Source: Polyangiaceae bacterium (GTDB taxonomy: Bacteria > Myxococcota_A > Polyangia > Polyangiales > Polyangiaceae). Taken from it: a stretch of DNA of 64,000 nt. The notes beneath the pieces are model-generated. The model was given only the letters and a program-made list of their open reading frames with translations, did not search any database and was not told the origin of the DNA. Positions 46,275 through 55,017 of the stretch are shown one piece after another; within the stretch, counting starts at the first letter, position 1, and the number at the start of each line of letters is the position of its first letter. The position numbers were made by a program, and so were the translations under genes. Location: the NCBI GenBank assembly GCA_025937835.1, contig JAICQO010000006.1, positions 1 through 64,000 on the forward strand, given 5' to 3'.

Positions 46275-47162
46275 TCAGCGTCCGCGCCTGCAGCGGGTCG
46301 AGCCGAGGATCACCGTCACCCCGCGGTTGCTCGGGACCAGGCGGTTCCAGAGCGCCGTGACCCGAGGATCGCCGGTGAATACGTCGACTTGCTTGCCGCG
46401 CACGCGGATCCCGCGGTCCTCCGCAAGGAAACACCCATCGTGGCGCGAGCCGTCGTCGCCGCGCGGCAGCCCCGCGAGCTCCGGGACGTACACCGGCGTT
46501 CCGAGTGGTATCACGTCGCTATCGACTGCCACGGTGTAGAGAGGCGTGATGGCGCGGCCCATCGCACCGCGCCCGAACGGGAACCTTGCCGCGTCGAGCG
46601 CCTCGAAGCAGATCTTCTCGCCGGTGCGCGGGCAGACCTCGGCGCAGGCGCAGTTGCGTTTGGCGAAGCTCACGGTGCGTCCGGACGCGAGGCGCCCGCT
46701 GCCCTGGACGCACACGCTCTCGTAAAAGCCGCGCGGCACTTCGCGGATCGTCTCGCAGTTCGCGCTCTTGAGCGCCACCTTCGCGCCGTCGAACGCCGAC
46801 TCGCTCGGAAAATCGTAGTAGGTGTTGCGGAACGTGCCGAGCGACTTGCCGTCGCCCGCGTCCACGGCTCCGCGCTCCGAGCTCTGGCCGCCGCCGAACA
46901 CCACGCCACCGCCGGAGCCCGACTCGACCGCTCCGGGCGCCGGATCCGCCGTCTGTTCGCCGCACCCGAGGACGATCGTCTGGCGCCCCATGCGCCGCGG
47001 CGGCGCGCGGCCCGCGTTCGGGTCCTCGAAATCGCGCCGGCTTGCGCCCTGTGGCGGCTCGTAGCCCTCGGCGAGCGGCTCCGCCATCCAGGCCGAGCCG
47101 GCCGTCGCGCAGCCAACCAGCCCCGAAACCGAGATTAGAAGCGCGCCCGCGCGGAGCGTCAT
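46275..47162 (-). CDS. 3D domain-containing putative lipoprotein
   Basis: The 295-residue protein has a signal peptide with lipobox VGCA (Cys about 18) and a Gly/Ser-rich stretch. A C-terminal 3D (MltA-type Asp-Asp-Asp) domain follows: TPLYTVAVDSDVIPLGTPVYVPEL, DGCFLAEDRGIRVRG and KQVDVFTGDP carry the conserved Asp residues. 3D domains occur in lytic transglycosylases and cell-wall remodelling proteins, suggesting peptidoglycan cleavage in the envelope. ATG at 47162 overlaps the truncated haemoglobin stop by 4 bp (ATGA), with AAGGA just upstream. Confidence 0.85.
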   Translation of the reverse strand: MTLRAGALLISVSGLVGCATAGSAWMAEPLAEGYEPPQGASRRDFEDPNAGRAPPRRMGRQTIVLGCGEQTADPAPGAVESGSGGGVVFGGGQSSERGAVDAGDGKSLGTFRNTYYDFPSESAFDGAKVALKSANCETIREVPRGFYESVCVQGSGRLASGRTVSFAKRNCACAEVCPRTGEKICFEALDAARFPFGRGAMGRAITPLYTVAVDSDVIPLGTPVYVPELAGLPRGDDGSRHDGCFLAEDRGIRVRGKQVDVFTGDPRVTALWNRLVPSNRGVTVILGSTRCRRGR

Positions 47163-47536
47163 TCCTTCACGTCCGGATTGCACGGCCCCTGCACCAAGAG
47201 GCTGCGCTGCGACAGCGTGTGCTCGATCCAATGCCGGCGCACCGGCTCGGGCACGCCGAACTCGTCGAGCGTCTCTCTCAGGATCTGCAGCCGTCGCAGG
47301 AACTGCCCGTCGAAGATCCGGTGCGCCGAGTGCGCGGTCGCGAGCGGGCGGCCCGTGTAGGCCACTCCGCCGCCCAGGTGCTCCGCCGCGAACTCGAACT
47401 CCTTTGCCTTGACCCGCTCCTTGCTCGCCCGCGCAAAGAAGAAGCCGATCATCGGATCCACGAACAACCGCTCGACGAACCGATCCACGATCTTTCGCAG
47501 CGCGGGTTCACCGCCTAGGTCGTCGTACAGACTCAC
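47159..47536 (-). CDS. Truncated haemoglobin (group 1-like)
   Basis: The 125-residue 2-on-2 globin has SLYDDLGGEPALRKIVDRF, DPMIGFFF, a Gly-Gly motif (LGGGVAYTGRPL) and the proximal-His region ATAHSAHRIFDGQF. It probably binds O2 or NO in the cytoplasm. GTG at 47536 starts the family-typical N-terminus. It is translationally coupled to the 3D-domain gene downstream, an odd pairing of a haem protein with a cell-wall enzyme. Confidence 0.9.
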   Translation of the reverse strand: MSLYDDLGGEPALRKIVDRFVERLFVDPMIGFFFARASKERVKAKEFEFAAEHLGGGVAYTGRPLATAHSAHRIFDGQFLRRLQILRETLDEFGVPEPVRRHWIEHTLSQRSLLVQGPCNPDVKE

Positions 47537-47585
47537 GGCACGTCAGCGTAGTCGGTCGCCGCCGATTCGCCCATTTTTGGCAGAT

Positions 47586-48191
47586 TCATTTCTTGCGCCG
47601 GTGCGGCGGCGGCTCCGGCTCCAGCACCGCTTCGAACAGGCCCGGCGACTCCTTCCGGCGCCGCGAGCGTGCCGGCGGCTTGGCGAGCGGCGGTGCGGGG
47701 TTCGGAGCGCCCGAGGCGACGGCGTCGGCCGGGAACTCCGCCACCTCACGCCCGGCCAGCACGTGGGTCAAGTACGGCAGATCGTCGAACGCGAGCGCGA
47801 GCAGGCGCGCCACCGCGAGCAGACTCAGCCCGGCGTCGTCGTGCAGAGCGCGCGATTCGAGTGCGACGCACAGCTGCACGGCCACGCGCTCGCGCAGCGT
47901 TGCGGGCAAGCGCTTCGTGAACTCGTAAGCCTCTTCCGCGTCCTCGACGCCCGGCGCGAGCGATAGAAACTCGCTGAGCGACGGGAGCGGGCGCGGTTCG
48001 AGCGCTTGCCCCTCCACCAACAGCTCGCCCACGAACGGCAAGTGCTGGGACAGCGAGTGCGTGGCCAGGCTGCGCATCAGGCCCGGGTCCTGCGTCGCGC
48101 GCAGAAGCAGCGGGCGGAGCAGCCGTTGCACGGGGTCACCGGCCACGGCCACGTCCCCGAACGCTCGCTCGACGTCCTTCAGGTCGCGCAT
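47586..48191 (-). CDS. Hypothetical protein
   Basis: The 201-residue protein is helical, Leu/Ala/Arg-rich, and ends in a Pro/Arg/Lys-rich tail (EPEPPPHRRKK). No signal peptide, membrane segment or known motif is seen. ATG at 48191 shares one base with the stop of the gene before it (TGATG), so the two are co-translated. I do not recognise the family. Confidence 0.55.
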   Translation of the reverse strand: MRDLKDVERAFGDVAVAGDPVQRLLRPLLLRATQDPGLMRSLATHSLSQHLPFVGELLVEGQALEPRPLPSLSEFLSLAPGVEDAEEAYEFTKRLPATLRERVAVQLCVALESRALHDDAGLSLLAVARLLALAFDDLPYLTHVLAGREVAEFPADAVASGAPNPAPPLAKPPARSRRRKESPGLFEAVLEPEPPPHRRKK

Positions 48192-48616
48192 CAGCGCACC
48201 TGCCGGGTACCGGGCGCCGACGGATTCGGCGACGGGAACACCACGACCCCTCCGACGAAGCTGAGCCCGGACCAGTAGACGGCTCCGTCGCTGGCTTCCG
48301 TTCCGAGTTGTCCGAGATAGATGCGGCGGTCGGGCATGATCACCAGCACGGGTCCGAGAGCACCGATGAAGGCGTGCGAGCCGTCCGAACATTTCACCCG
48401 GGTGGCTCGCCAACCCGGACAGGCGCCCTCGATTTGCATGCGCAGGACGTCGTACAGGTCGGCCAGCTCAGAGTAGCTCCAACCGGCGTCGTGGGCGAGC
48501 CCGAGCCTCCGCATCGCTTCGCGGTTCAGGGTTCGCCCGTCTGCCTGGCCCGGCGCCGCCTCCGGCAGCGTCCGAAACCCGGGTTCCCCGGGATGTGGGC
48601 GAGGTCCCTCGATCAC
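48191..48616 (-). CDS. Hypothetical protein
   Basis: This 141-residue soluble protein starts at GTG 48616. Its C-terminal half (FIGALGPVLVIMPDRRIYLGQL, WSGLSFVGGVVVFPSP; extent only) suggests a small beta-rich fold. It is coupled to the downstream hypothetical gene by a one-base overlap. No function can be assigned. Confidence 0.5.
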   Translation of the reverse strand: MIEGPRPHPGEPGFRTLPEAAPGQADGRTLNREAMRRLGLAHDAGWSYSELADLYDVLRMQIEGACPGWRATRVKCSDGSHAFIGALGPVLVIMPDRRIYLGQLGTEASDGAVYWSGLSFVGGVVVFPSPNPSAPGTRQVR

Positions 48617-48651
48617 GCGCCGGACGCTATACCACCCCGCAGCGCGTTACT

Positions 48652-49125
48652 TCACGTCGATTCGAGAGCGCCGGCGCCGGCCGCCGCGCGCGCCATCCAG
48701 CCGCCGCCGCACTGCCGGACCCGAAACTCCTGTCGAATTTCACTCCGAGCGGTGTCCTCGAGCAGCTCGCACGGATCGAACCAATGCAGCGTGCGCGCCG
48801 ACGCCAACACCGCGCAGAGCGTTCCGCCGAACTCTGCGTTGTCGGGACAGCGGGCGTGCCACAGCGCCAGTCGGTCCGGCACCTCGTCGAAGCACAACAC
48901 CTCTTTTACGCCGCCGTTGCAGTTGGTCGCGACGACCAGCACTCGACCCGGCAGGCCCTCGGCGCTGCCGCCGACGCGCAGCACCGTGTCGTGGTGGAAC
49001 TCGCCCTGCTGCCAGTGCGCGACGAGCTCGTACGTGCCCCAGCGCGCCCGCACCGCGTCGAGCAGGCCGCCGAGCAGGAGCGTGTCTGCGAGCGCGTCGA
49101 TTGCGGCGTGTTTCGAGTCGGACAT
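48652..49125 (-). CDS. Hypothetical protein
   Basis: The 157-residue protein from ATG 49125 (frame open to 49146) has segments LVAHWQQGEFHHDTVLRV and RVLVVATNCNGGVKEVL, and a Cys-containing stretch HARCPDNAEFGGTLC. It looks like a folded cytosolic alpha/beta domain without recognised family. It diverges from the LLM oxidoreductase gene with 91 bp between starts. Confidence 0.55.
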   Translation of the reverse strand: MSDSKHAAIDALADTLLLGGLLDAVRARWGTYELVAHWQQGEFHHDTVLRVGGSAEGLPGRVLVVATNCNGGVKEVLCFDEVPDRLALWHARCPDNAEFGGTLCAVLASARTLHWFDPCELLEDTARSEIRQEFRVRQCGGGWMARAAAGAGALEST

Positions 49126-49216
49126 GGAATGCTCAGCGTAGCGCAAGGGCCGGCATTCGGCCTCTTCGCGCCGGAACGCTGACGGAAATCTACCGTTAAT
49201 TTGCTACCTTGCGGCG

Positions 49217-50245
49217 ATGGGCACCCTGGAGCTCGGTCTCGACACCTTCGGCGATCGAACGCGAGCTCCGAGCGGCGAGCTCGCGTCGCACGCGCAGGTG
49301 ATCCGCAATCTGGTCGAGCAGGCGGAGCTCGCCGACCGTGTGGGGCTGGCGTTCATCGGCGTGGGCGAACACCACCGCGACGACTTCGCGGTGTCCGCGC
49401 CCGAGGTCGTGCTGGCCGCGATCGCGGCGCGCACGCAGCGCATTCATCTGGGCTCCGCCGTGACCGTGCTGAGCTCGGACGATCCGGTCCGCGTCTTCCA
49501 GCGCTTCTCGACCTTGGACGCGATCTCGAACGGCCGCGCGGAGGTGATCCTCGGACGCGGCTCGTTCACGGAGTCCTTCCCGCTCTTCGGGCTCGACCTC
49601 GGGCGCTACGAACAGCTCTTCGAAGAGAAGCTCGCGCGCTTCGCCGAGGTGCGAAAAGGCGAAGACCGCCGCGTTTATCCGCCCATCGAGAATGGCATGC
49701 TCCGCACCTGGATCGGCGTCGGCGGCAGCCCGGAGTCGGTCGTGCGCGCGGCCCGCTACGGCTTCGATCTGATGCTCGCGATCATCGGTGGCGATCCTCA
49801 CCGCTTCGTTCCGTACGTCGAGCTGTACGCCGAGACGCTGAAGCAATTCGGCTTCGGGCCGCGGCCGATCGGCGTGCACGCGCCCGGTCACGTCGCCGAG
49901 ACCGACGAGCAGGCTCGCGAGCAGCTCTGGCCGCACTTCCTCGAGCAGCGCGCCAAGATCGGGGCCGAGCGCGGCTGGGCCCCGCCGACGCGCGCGCAGT
50001 TCGATCGAGAGGCGGGCCCACGGGGCGCCGTGTTCGTCGGCTCGCCGGAGACCGTGGCTCGAAAGATCGCTGCCGCCGCGCGCACGCTGTCTCTTTCGCG
50101 CTTCGAGCTCAAATACAGCAACGGCCCCATGCCCCACGAGCAGCTGCTGCAAAGCATCGAGCTCATCGGAACACGGGTCGCTCCCCGGGTGCAGGAGCTG
50201 CTCGAGGCGGAGCCTGCCCCGCCGGTGTCGCTCTCCGATCCATGA
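49217..50245 (+). CDS. LLM class flavin-dependent oxidoreductase
   Basis: The 342-residue bacterial luciferase-like monooxygenase has the TIM-barrel signature segments LELGLDTFGDRT, FIGVGEHHRDDFAVSAPEVVL, IHLGSAVTVLSSDDPVRVFQ, AEVILGRGSFTESFPLFG and GTIGSPETVA-like FVGSPETVARKI. It uses reduced FMN/F420 and O2 on an unknown substrate. It precedes the EGF-containing lipoprotein gene by about 40 bp on the same strand, but no functional link is visible. Confidence 0.9.
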   Translation: MGTLELGLDTFGDRTRAPSGELASHAQVIRNLVEQAELADRVGLAFIGVGEHHRDDFAVSAPEVVLAAIAARTQRIHLGSAVTVLSSDDPVRVFQRFSTLDAISNGRAEVILGRGSFTESFPLFGLDLGRYEQLFEEKLARFAEVRKGEDRRVYPPIENGMLRTWIGVGGSPESVVRAARYGFDLMLAIIGGDPHRFVPYVELYAETLKQFGFGPRPIGVHAPGHVAETDEQAREQLWPHFLEQRAKIGAERGWAPPTRAQFDREAGPRGAVFVGSPETVARKIAAAARTLSLSRFELKYSNGPMPHEQLLQSIELIGTRVAPRVQELLEAEPAPPVSLSDP

Positions 50246-50287
50246 CCGGCGCGCGCGGTGTCGGAGGATGCGTGCTACTCCGGACCC

Positions 50288-51817
50288 GTGCGACTTCGGG
50301 AGAGCTCGGCCTGGCTCGCGACCGCCGCGTTGCTGGCAGCTGGGTCCTGTAGCATCGACAAGGACTACCAGTTTGCCGACGAGCCCGGCGCGAGCGCCGG
50401 CGCGACGGCCCTCGGCGGAGCGACGCAAGCCGCAAGCGGAGCGAGCGGGAGCAGCGGGGCCGTCAGCCTCTCTTGCATCGACGAACCCTGCAAGAATGGC
50501 GGCACCTGCCATCAGGGCGCGACCGGCTTCGCCTGCGGCTGTCCCTCGGGCTTCAGCGGTCCGACATGCGAAGACGGAGCAGGCGGCGGCCGTTCGGGCG
50601 CAAGCGGAGGACGCGCGAGCACGAGCAGCGGCGGAGCTCCCATGGCCGCTGGCGGTAGCTCGAGCACGAGCGGAGGACTCTCAGGCACCGGCGGCTTCGA
50701 TCACCCCTGCTTTCCCAACCCGTGCTCGAACAACGGCTATTGCGAGCTCGACGGCGACGACTATCGCTGCAACTGCACCGGCTACCAGGGTCGACTGTGC
50801 GAGGACGACATCGACGAGTGCGCAGAAACTCCGGGTCCTTGCGCCGCGGGCGAGACCTGCCGCAATTATCCGGGGAGCTTCGGCTGCCCGTGCCTGTCCG
50901 GCTTCACCGGCGAAGCCTGCGACCTCCCGATCCTCGAGTGGTTCAGGTTGCCCGAGGGCTTTCGCGCGTGCTTTCCCACAGACGTCAGCGCAGACGGCAA
51001 AGACGTGGTCGGCTACTGCAGCGTCACCCCCACGGGTAAGCGCGCCTTCCGGTGGACGCACGACGACGGCATTTCGAGCCTCGGAAACCTGGGAGTCGAG
51101 AGCAGCGCCCAGGCCGTCAGCTCCGACGGCCGCGTCGTGGTCGGCACTTACATCGACGAGGCCGACGCGCGCCACCTGTTCTATTGGACCTCCGCGACCG
51201 GCATGCGCGGCGAGACCGGGCTCGAAGGCGAGAACGGCAGTGAGGCCTTCGACGTCAACGGCGATGGCTCGGTCGTCGTCGGTGTCTCGTACCCAGGCCT
51301 GGGTTTCCGTTGGACCTCGAGCGAGCGCCTCGGCCTCGGCAGCGTGGAAAACGGCGGGACGATCGCCTGGGGAGTCAGCGGCGACGGAGCGATCGTGGTC
51401 GGCGAGAGCGAGGGCACCGCCTTTCGCTGGACCGAAGCCTCGGGGCTGCAGGCGCTCCCTGCATCACCAAAGGCTGGTGAAACCTCGGCGCGCGCCATCT
51501 CTGCGGACGGGCAGATCATCGTCGGGCTGGGCATCTCCCAGGCCGATGGCTGGGGTCTGGTCTGGAAGGACGGCGGCGTCGAAGTGCTCGAAGATTTCGG
51601 CAACCAGCTCTTCGGCGTCAGCAACACCGGCGTGATCCTCGCCGGGACCGTCGTGTGGAATGGACAGCTCCGAACCGCCGAGCAAGCACTACAGGATGCC
51701 GGCGTGGTGCTCGATCAGAACGTCAGCTCGGTCTCCGGCATCAGCCCGGACGGAAGGTATTGGGTCGGCTACGGCGCGGGCGGAGCCTTCATTGCGCGGC
51801 TCGTGAAGGGCGATTGA
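50288..51817 (+). CDS. Lipoprotein with EGF-like domains and HAF-type repeats
   Basis: The 509-residue protein starts at GTG 50288 (GTG 50258 is also in frame) with a signal peptide ending in AAGSC. EGF-like domains follow: one at about 63-95 (CKNGGTCHQG, CGCPSGFSGPTC), a Gly/Ser linker, then two tandem ones at about 138-205 (CSNNGYCELDGDDYRCNC and a Ca-binding-type DIDECAETPGPC). Residues ~215-505 are beta-propeller-like HAF repeats (AFRWTHDDGISSLGNLG, SDGRVVVG). EGF modules are rare in bacteria but known in myxobacteria. A surface adhesion or recognition role is inferred. Confidence 0.8.
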   Translation: MRLRESSAWLATAALLAAGSCSIDKDYQFADEPGASAGATALGGATQAASGASGSSGAVSLSCIDEPCKNGGTCHQGATGFACGCPSGFSGPTCEDGAGGGRSGASGGRASTSSGGAPMAAGGSSSTSGGLSGTGGFDHPCFPNPCSNNGYCELDGDDYRCNCTGYQGRLCEDDIDECAETPGPCAAGETCRNYPGSFGCPCLSGFTGEACDLPILEWFRLPEGFRACFPTDVSADGKDVVGYCSVTPTGKRAFRWTHDDGISSLGNLGVESSAQAVSSDGRVVVGTYIDEADARHLFYWTSATGMRGETGLEGENGSEAFDVNGDGSVVVGVSYPGLGFRWTSSERLGLGSVENGGTIAWGVSGDGAIVVGESEGTAFRWTEASGLQALPASPKAGETSARAISADGQIIVGLGISQADGWGLVWKDGGVEVLEDFGNQLFGVSNTGVILAGTVVWNGQLRTAEQALQDAGVVLDQNVSSVSGISPDGRYWVGYGAGGAFIARLVKGD

Positions 51818-51851
51818 GACGTTGCGTCTCCTCGCAGCGTCCGCTCGAAAC

Positions 51852-52343
51852 CTATTTACGGTCTTCGGGGGAGTCGTTCTTTCCGGAGCCGCCCTCGGCT
51901 CTGCCCGAGGTGCGCATCTCGATGGTCTGGGCGCGTTCTTTGGCGATCGCGTCCTCGACTCGCTCGACGAGCAGCACGAACGCTTTCTCAGGCGCCTTCC
52001 GATGATAAGGCCCGGCACCCGCCTGATAGAGGCAGGCCTCCTGGCGCAAGAACGACTTCATGAGATCGTAGTTCTTCCAGTGCTCACGAAAATGAAAGAC
52101 GCCTTCCAGAGTCACCAGGATAGTCACCAGCAGGCTCAAGAGCGTCGGAACGAGGGTCGACACCTCTTTCAGATTGATGAGCACTGGAACCGCCGCTGCC
52201 GAAACTGCCGCGACCGAGGCGCCGGACAGATGCAGGCGGCGGTAGCCATCGCCCTTCCTCGTGTACGCGTCGGTTTTGTAGTCGAGGCGTGTCTTCAGAT
52301 ACTCGTCCGGCGTTCGCGCGGAGTAGGCCGATGCGTCCGACAT
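51852..52343 (-). CDS. DUF4231-type two-helix membrane protein
   Basis: The 163-residue protein begins MSDASAYSARTPDEYL and has two adjacent transmembrane helices (about 50-95: SGASVAAVSAAAVPVLINL and VPTLLSLLVTILVTLEG), flanked by charged helices (FHFREHWKNYDLMKSFL, RVEDAIAKERAQTIEM). This matches the DUF4231 arrangement, related to SLATT 2TM proteins that act as pore-forming effectors in some nucleotide-signalled defence systems. No nucleotidyltransferase or SLOG partner lies beside it. The gene ends 34 bp from the EGF lipoprotein (convergent). Confidence 0.7.
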   Translation of the reverse strand: MSDASAYSARTPDEYLKTRLDYKTDAYTRKGDGYRRLHLSGASVAAVSAAAVPVLINLKEVSTLVPTLLSLLVTILVTLEGVFHFREHWKNYDLMKSFLRQEACLYQAGAGPYHRKAPEKAFVLLVERVEDAIAKERAQTIEMRTSGRAEGGSGKNDSPEDRK

Positions 52344-52445
52344 ATCGAGACAGAGGAGCACGACGCTCGACCGAAGGAAAACGATGGCGCCCCGCTTCGA
52401 ACAAATGCTCACGAGGAGCAGCGGACGTTCAGTATGCTGAGCGGC

Positions 52446-52886
52446 ATGAGAAAGCCTGCAGAGCTCCTCGGTCGTTGCTCGGGAACCTTCGCGATCCTCG
52501 GTCTGGCGCTCGCGGGGTGCGCCCCCGGCTACATGAACGCGGCGGATCTCGATCGCCGCGGTCAAGGACCCTCGGCCTGTTCCAGGAGCTGCGAGGACAT
52601 CGGCCTGCGCATGGTCGCCATGGTCTTGGTGAGCGACCAACTGCCCGGCTGCGTCTGTCAGGTCGTCGAGGAACGCAAGGCACCCTCTCCAGCTCCAGCG
52701 CCCGCTCCGGGTCCAGCGCCCGCTCCAAGCCCAGCTCCCCTTCCTGCTCCTGCGACCGAGCCTGCAGCAGAAGGCGTCAACTCGACGAGCAGCACGGCAC
52801 CGCTCGGGTTCGTCGTCGTGGCAGCCAGCGTTGCGCGCGAGAAGCAGCGGCAAGAGGAGCAGGACCGCGCTCAGAAGGGGAACTAG
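52446..52886 (+). CDS. Small putative lipoprotein with Pro/Ala-rich spacer
   Basis: The 146-residue protein from ATG 52446 (ATG 52434 also possible) has lipobox LAGC (Cys about 22), a short Cys-containing core (CSRSCEDIG, QLPGCVCQV), a Ser/Pro/Ala low-complexity segment (about 85-110) and a C-terminal hydrophobic patch followed by a charged tail. The function is unknown. It diverges from the DUF4231 gene. Confidence 0.6.
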   Translation: MRKPAELLGRCSGTFAILGLALAGCAPGYMNAADLDRRGQGPSACSRSCEDIGLRMVAMVLVSDQLPGCVCQVVEERKAPSPAPAPAPGPAPAPSPAPLPAPATEPAAEGVNSTSSTAPLGFVVVAASVAREKQRQEEQDRAQKGN

Positions 52887-53230
52887 TGCGACACACGGTT
52901 AGGAAGTCGAAGGCTGAGTTCGAGGACGTGCTCAGCCCCGCACGCGAGCGGCGGGGGCGCTGACGGAAATAGGCCTGAAATAGGCCTGATCGAACTCGCC
53001 CGGGGGGGTTCGCCATCCGGCATACGTTACCAGGGCACCGCGCGAGACCTGAGGAGCTGTCGCAATCCGGTAGTGCAAGGTAGACTGTCGGCGCACCGAG
53101 TGAGAGTCGAGCGCGCGGTTTCTGCAACGGATCGACACCACCCGTTACACTGTTGGGAGTGCACTCGAGTCAGCAGTCGCGGTTCGCGGTCTCGCACTGG
53201 AATTTGTTCAGGTCACTGAAGACGACGAAG
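52887..53230. other. Intergenic region with 11-bp tandem repeat
   Basis: About 340 bp separate the small lipoprotein from the CAP-domain lipoprotein. GAAATAGGCCT is repeated in tandem at 52966-52987. The frames here are short and lack family signal. No promoter or terminator was identified with confidence. Confidence 0.35.
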
Positions 53231-54142
53231 ATGCCCAACTGTCGACTGATAGTGCTCTCCTCCGCTCTCCTCGCGCTCGGCTGCGCGAGCGGAGACGACG
53301 GAACCTCGACCGGTGTGCCGGGCGCCGGCGGGAGTTCGAGCGGCGGTTCGAACGGGTCGACGCCGACCGGCGGCGGACTCGCAACAGCCGGAAGCACGAG
53401 CGGTGGGCTCTCGAGCGGCGGCGGGCTCGCGACGGGCGGCAGCGGCGGAGGTCGAGGCGGCAGTGCCGGGCTCGGCGGCCAGGGCGGCGGCGGTCGAAGC
53501 GGCGGGGCGCCGTCCAACGGTGGCGGCGGCACAGCAGCGAGCGCCGGCGGCGGGCGCGGCAGTCGAACGGGTGGCGCGCCGAACGCCGGCAATGGCGGCG
53601 GCGGTCGAAGCGGCGGCGCCGCGTCGAGCGGCGGCTCGAGCCCGAAGGCAGGCGCAGGGAACGGCGGCGCGTCCGCCGGCGCGGGCGGTTGTGTCGAGAA
53701 CCTCGCGTGCAAGCTGCAGCCTCCCCCGAGCACAGGGGATCTTCATCAAGACTGCGTCGACCGCATCAATCAGTTCCGCACTCAGTGTGCGTGCCTGCCG
53801 CCGCTGGCTCGAAGAATGGATGGTGAGGCCTGCGCGGATCAGATGGCCGAGTACGACGCCGAAATGAACATGGCGCACGCCGGCTCCAGCGACCGGATCT
53901 GCCAGCCGGGTGGCGCCCAGAACTCGTGCCCCGGCTATTCTTCGAACAACCAGGTCATCTCCCTGTGCCTACAACAAATGTGGGACGAGGGACCGCCGCC
54001 CATGGATCCGTGCGAAGGCGACTGCTTTCAGAAGTACGGACACTTCATCAACATGACCAGCACTTCGACCACCAAAGTGGCGTGCGGTTTCTTCACGACC
54101 TCCTCGGGCAAAGTCTGGGCAGTGCAGAACTTCTCGCGCTGA
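53231..54142 (+). CDS. CAP/SCP-domain lipoprotein with Gly-rich linker
   Basis: The 303-residue protein from ATG 53231 has lipobox LALGC (Cys about 18), an extreme Gly/Ser/Ala linker (about 20-150) and a C-terminal CAP (SCP/PR-1) domain: LHQDCVDRINQFRTQC, ACADQMAEYDAEMNMAHA, QNSCPGYSS, SLCLQQMWDEGP, YGHFINMTS and KVWAVQNFSR. Several extra Cys suggest disulfides. CAP proteins bind lipids or act in cell-surface interactions. The frame is open from 53153 but the later ATG starts the signal peptide. Confidence 0.85.
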   Translation: MPNCRLIVLSSALLALGCASGDDGTSTGVPGAGGSSSGGSNGSTPTGGGLATAGSTSGGLSSGGGLATGGSGGGRGGSAGLGGQGGGGRSGGAPSNGGGGTAASAGGGRGSRTGGAPNAGNGGGGRSGGAASSGGSSPKAGAGNGGASAGAGGCVENLACKLQPPPSTGDLHQDCVDRINQFRTQCACLPPLARRMDGEACADQMAEYDAEMNMAHAGSSDRICQPGGAQNSCPGYSSNNQVISLCLQQMWDEGPPPMDPCEGDCFQKYGHFINMTSTSTTKVACGFFTTSSGKVWAVQNFSR

Positions 54143-54267
54143 CGAGCGGGGTCAGCATCAGCGCCGGGGAGCGCCAGGACCGATCCAACGAAATTTTTCG
54201 AGATTGGGTCCGCACCGCATCCTTTGACCCCCGCTCGGTCGTCTTCTTTCCAGAAGGAGCTCGAATC

Positions 54268-55017
54268 ATGAATCTGGAAGGAAAAACGGCGGTGGTGATC
54301 GGTGCCAGCTCGGGGGTCGGCAAGGCGCTGGCGCGGTCGCTCGTGGCAGCGGACGCGCGAGTGACAGCGGTGGCGCGGTCTCCGGAGGGGCTCTCGGCGT
54401 TGCGCTCGGAGCTCGGGCCGCGCATCGAAACCGTGCAGGCGGACGCCGCCGACGCTGCAACGGCGCAAAAGCTCGTGGGTGAGCTCCGCCCCGATTTCGT
54501 GGTGCTGACGGCCGGGGTTCGGCCGCAAATGGGCCCGATTGACGAGCTGTCTTGGGACGCCTTTTCGGAGGCCTGGAGCTCGGACACCAAGGCGGCGTTC
54601 CACGTCGTTCAAGCCGCGCTGCGCGCACCACTGCGCTCCGGCAGTACGGTGGTGCTCGTTTCCAGCGGGGCCGCAGTCAACGGCTCGTTCTTGTCGGGCG
54701 GCTACGCTGGCGCCAAGCGCATGCAATGGCTGATGGCCGGCTACGCGCAAAAGATCGCCGATGCCAAACAGCTCGGCATCCGCTTCCTGACCGTCGTTCC
54801 GAGGCAACTGATCGAGGGCACCGCGATCGCGAAGCTGGCCTCCGAGCGCTACGCCCAAGTGCTCGGCATCACGCCGGCGGATTACATGAAGCGCTTCGAC
54901 GTCCCGCTCGACTCCGACAAGGTCGCAGCCGGCATCGTCGCCGGCTTGCGAGGCGAAGTGCCCGCCAATTCGACGGCCGTCGCGGTCACCGGTACGGGCC
55001 TGGAACCGCTCACGTGA
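54268..55017 (+). CDS. Short-chain dehydrogenase/reductase
   Basis: The 249-residue SDR has the cofactor-binding AVVIGASSGVGKALA motif (TGxxxGxG variant), a substitute for NNAG in LTAGVRP, and the catalytic Ser (VSSGAAVNG) and YAGAKR (YxxxK). ATG at 54268 has AAGGAG about 8 nt upstream. Its stop overlaps the GTG of the ECF sigma factor by 4 bp, so the enzyme is made together with the regulator. The substrate is unknown. Confidence 0.9.
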   Translation: MNLEGKTAVVIGASSGVGKALARSLVAADARVTAVARSPEGLSALRSELGPRIETVQADAADAATAQKLVGELRPDFVVLTAGVRPQMGPIDELSWDAFSEAWSSDTKAAFHVVQAALRAPLRSGSTVVLVSSGAAVNGSFLSGGYAGAKRMQWLMAGYAQKIADAKQLGIRFLTVVPRQLIEGTAIAKLASERYAQVLGITPADYMKRFDVPLDSDKVAAGIVAGLRGEVPANSTAVAVTGTGLEPLT

